Below are positions 62,644-64,000 of a stretch of 64,000 nt of DNA, piece by piece. The DNA is taken from NCBI RefSeq assembly GCF_031460495.1, contig NZ_JAVKTS010000006.1, positions 62,001 through 126,000 of the forward strand, read 5' to 3'. Source of the stretch: Tissierella sp. Lineage in GTDB: Bacteria; Bacillota; Clostridia; Tissierellales; Tissierellaceae. Position numbers and translations under genes: made by a program. Position 1 is the stretch's first letter, and every line of letters begins with the position of its first letter. The notes under the pieces were generated by a model. The model was not told the origin of the DNA, did not search any database, and saw nothing but the letters and a program-made list of their open reading frames with translations.

Positions 62644-63249
62644 CTAGATCTTATTAGTTTTTTTCACCTGATATCTTGGTAGTTCCTGTAATAGCTTGGA
62701 TAAGATTATGGCTACAGTTGTAGATGTTATGGTTGCTATTATAGTTGGACCAATTATTTCAGTTGGATTTATTGCTCCTGCAGCTGACAGTATTGCCATG
62801 GTTGAAGCGGGTATTAGGGTAACGGATGAAGTATTTATGGCAAGAAATGTTACCATGGCATTAGTGGCTGTATCTTTTTTTCTATTTAGCTTCTGTAGTT
62901 CTTCCATAGCTTTTAACCCAAAGGGGGTAGCAGCATTGCCTAATCCTAGTACATTGGCAGAAATGTTCATTACCATAGCCCCCATGGCTGGATGATCAGG
63001 TGGCACATCTGGAAATAAGAAGACCATAACTGGTCTTAAGGCTCTTCCTATTCCTCTAATAAGGCCTGAGTCCTCAGCTATCTTCATAATTCCTAGCCAT
63101 AGACCCATTACACCAACAAGCCCAATAGCAAGCTCAACAGCTGATTTAGCACTATCTATGGCTGCATTAGTTACTTGATCTAAGTTCCCAGTTATAGCCC
63201 CTACTACAAATCCAATAATTATTAAAACTGCCCAAATAATATTAATCAT
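62644..63249 (-). CDS. spmA: Spore maturation protein A
   Basis: Partner of SpmB, 201 residues from ATG 63249 (MINIIWAVLIIIGF), which follows a GGGTGGTGA site. An in-frame ATG at 63288 lies in a short-repeat region and is unlikely. Typical parts are VMGLWLGIMKIAEDSGL, NISANVLGLGNAATPFGL and TNAMVTFLAINTSSVTL. It acts with SpmB in spore dehydration. Confidence 0.93.
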   Translation of the reverse strand: MINIIWAVLIIIGFVVGAITGNLDQVTNAAIDSAKSAVELAIGLVGVMGLWLGIMKIAEDSGLIRGIGRALRPVMVFLFPDVPPDHPAMGAMVMNISANVLGLGNAATPFGLKAMEELQKLNRKKDTATNAMVTFLAINTSSVTLIPASTMAILSAAGAINPTEIIGPTIIATITSTTVAIILSKLLQELPRYQVKKTNKI

Positions 63250-63269
63250 ATAATCACCACCCATAAAAG

Positions 63270-63326
63270 ATAGTGAATAGCTATTCACTCTTCACTATTC
63301 ACTCTTCACTATTCACTATTAACTAT
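63270..63326. repeat. Short direct and inverted TTCACTATTCACTC repeats (family D)
   Basis: A perfect 14-base palindrome TGAATAGCTATTCA is followed by two copies of TTCACTATTCACTC and a partial third. Related sequence lies at 9893-9918 and near 42255. This is a non-coding intergenic array ahead of spmA. Confidence 0.55.
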
Positions 63327-63359
63327 ATTCTCCTCCCCCTCCATATATTCAAAAAATAA

Positions 63360-63385
63360 TAAGAGCCAGGTTATCCTGACTCTTA
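63360..63385 (-). terminator. mgtE terminator
   Basis: TAAGAGCCAGG / CCTGACTCTTA stem (one G-T pair) with a four-base loop, followed on the minus strand by TTATTATTTTTT. Confidence 0.8.
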
Positions 63386-63392
63386 GTGTTCT

Positions 63393-64000
63393 CTATATTC
63401 CCAGTAATGCTGTGGCTATTGTAAAGTATACAATCAAGCTTAAAGCATCTACTATTGTTGTAATCAGTGGTCCAGCCATTATAGCTGGGTCTAATCTTAG
63501 TTTTTTTGCTAATATTGGTAGTATTCCCCCTACAAGTTTAGCCGATACTACCGTTATGACTATTGTAAGGGAAACCGTTGCAGATATTGGAAATCCAACT
63601 TTTTCAATTGTCATAAGTCTAACAAAATTTGTAGCTGAAAGTACCAATCCAACTATTAAACTTATCCTCAATTCTTTCCATAAAACCTTCAATCCATCAC
63701 GGGTTGTAATGTCTCCCGTTGCTAATCCTCTTATTATCAAAGTAGAAGATTGATTGCCTGAATTTCCCCCAGTATCCATTAGCATTGGAATAAATGTACT
63801 TAAAATGACTACAGATGTTAATACATCTTCAAATTTACCCATTATTCTTCCAGTAAATGTGGCAGAAATCATTAGTATCAAAAGCCATGGTAGTCTATGT
63901 TTTGCTAAAGTTAGTACCTTGGTATCTAAATATGCCTCATCTGATGGGGACATTGCAGCCATTATCTGAAAGTCTTCTGTTGCTTCTTGTTCCATTACAT
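63393..64000 (-). CDS. mgtE: MgtE-type magnesium transporter, C-terminal part
   Basis: The last 200 or so residues of a Mg2+ channel/transporter; the cytosolic N and CBS domains lie beyond the window. After the connecting helix (EATEDFQIMAAM) come the five membrane helices with the family hallmarks PMLMDTGGNSGNQSSTLIIRG and LPILAKKLRLDPAIMAGPL. The frame remains open to the window edge, so an internal Met near 63995 is not the start. It ends at a clear terminator. Confidence 0.92.
   Translation of the reverse strand, partial: VMEQEATEDFQIMAAMSPSDEAYLDTKVLTLAKHRLPWLLILMISATFTGRIMGKFEDVLTSVVILSTFIPMLMDTGGNSGNQSSTLIIRGLATGDITTRDGLKVLWKELRISLIVGLVLSATNFVRLMTIEKVGFPISATVSLTIVITVVSAKLVGGILPILAKKLRLDPAIMAGPLITTIVDALSLIVYFTIATALLGI

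Noticed and set aside
63250-63288. N-terminal extension of spmA from ATG 63288
   Set aside because: It starts in the family D repeat and is not typical of SpmA; the ATG at 63249 follows a GGGTGGTGA site.
63270-63326. CRISPR-like array
   Set aside because: Units are about 14 bases without unique spacers and there are no cas genes; it is a simple short repeat.

Overview
The window comes from a low-GC, spore-forming, amino-acid-fermenting anaerobe of the Firmicutes. A Clostridia/Tissierellia-like relative fits best. The evidence is AT-rich DNA with clean AGGAGG ribosome sites and frequent TTG/GTG starts, a lysine-fermentation operon (kdd-kamABCDE), and a sporulation/germination block (veg, sipL, ispE, a GerA/GerB/GerC receptor, spoIIR, sleB, ypeB, spmA, spmB). 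Many S-layer-homology (SLH) surface proteins point to a Gram-positive S-layer. The species cannot be fixed from the sequence alone.

Layout. 1-22 kb: two divergent gene sets for large secreted surface proteins meet at about 9.8-10.1 kb. Leftward: a 2060-aa IPT/TIG-repeat protein, a 591-aa beta-rich repeat protein and a 483-aa SLH protein. Rightward: an 846-aa multi-domain protein, a 286-aa SLH protein and a 2728-aa repeat protein. Each set holds one giant protein without an SLH anchor and one small SLH protein. 22-27.5 kb: a leftward envelope operon (S41 protease, MBOAT acyltransferase, LtaS-like synthase), then a TetR regulator. 27.5-35.8 kb: a 2754-aa SLH-anchored protein with a sigma-A promoter and a TetR-type operator candidate. 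35.9-45.1 kb: the lysine-degradation operon, with a near-consensus sigma-54 promoter, an upstream dyad and a PAS/AAA+/Fis activator gene. 45.1-57.3 kb: murI, a lipoprotein and the spore genes, all leftward. 57.5-62 kb: an H-NOX chemoreceptor whose O2-binding pocket residues are intact, and an SLH-esterase fusion, both rightward. 62-64 kb: spmB, spmA and the 3' part of mgtE, leftward.

The intergenic spaces are loaded with short palindromic repeats. Family A has 45-bp perfect palindromes built on GGTGCC-N-GGCACC (five copies). Family B is built on GGGACAGGAGTACTGTCCC (about eight copies). They sit directly at gene 3' ends, and several supply or abut the stop codon. Further palindromes (GTCATTC...GAATGAC; TTCACTATTCACTC arrays) and one in-frame palindromic insertion inside a gene extend the pattern.

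The most notable items are the sigma-54 circuit for lysine fermentation, the O2-type H-NOX chemoreceptor, the paired giant-protein/SLH-anchor modules with a shared C-terminal domain, and the stop-codon-hugging repeats. All functional statements are by motif recognition; no database search was possible.
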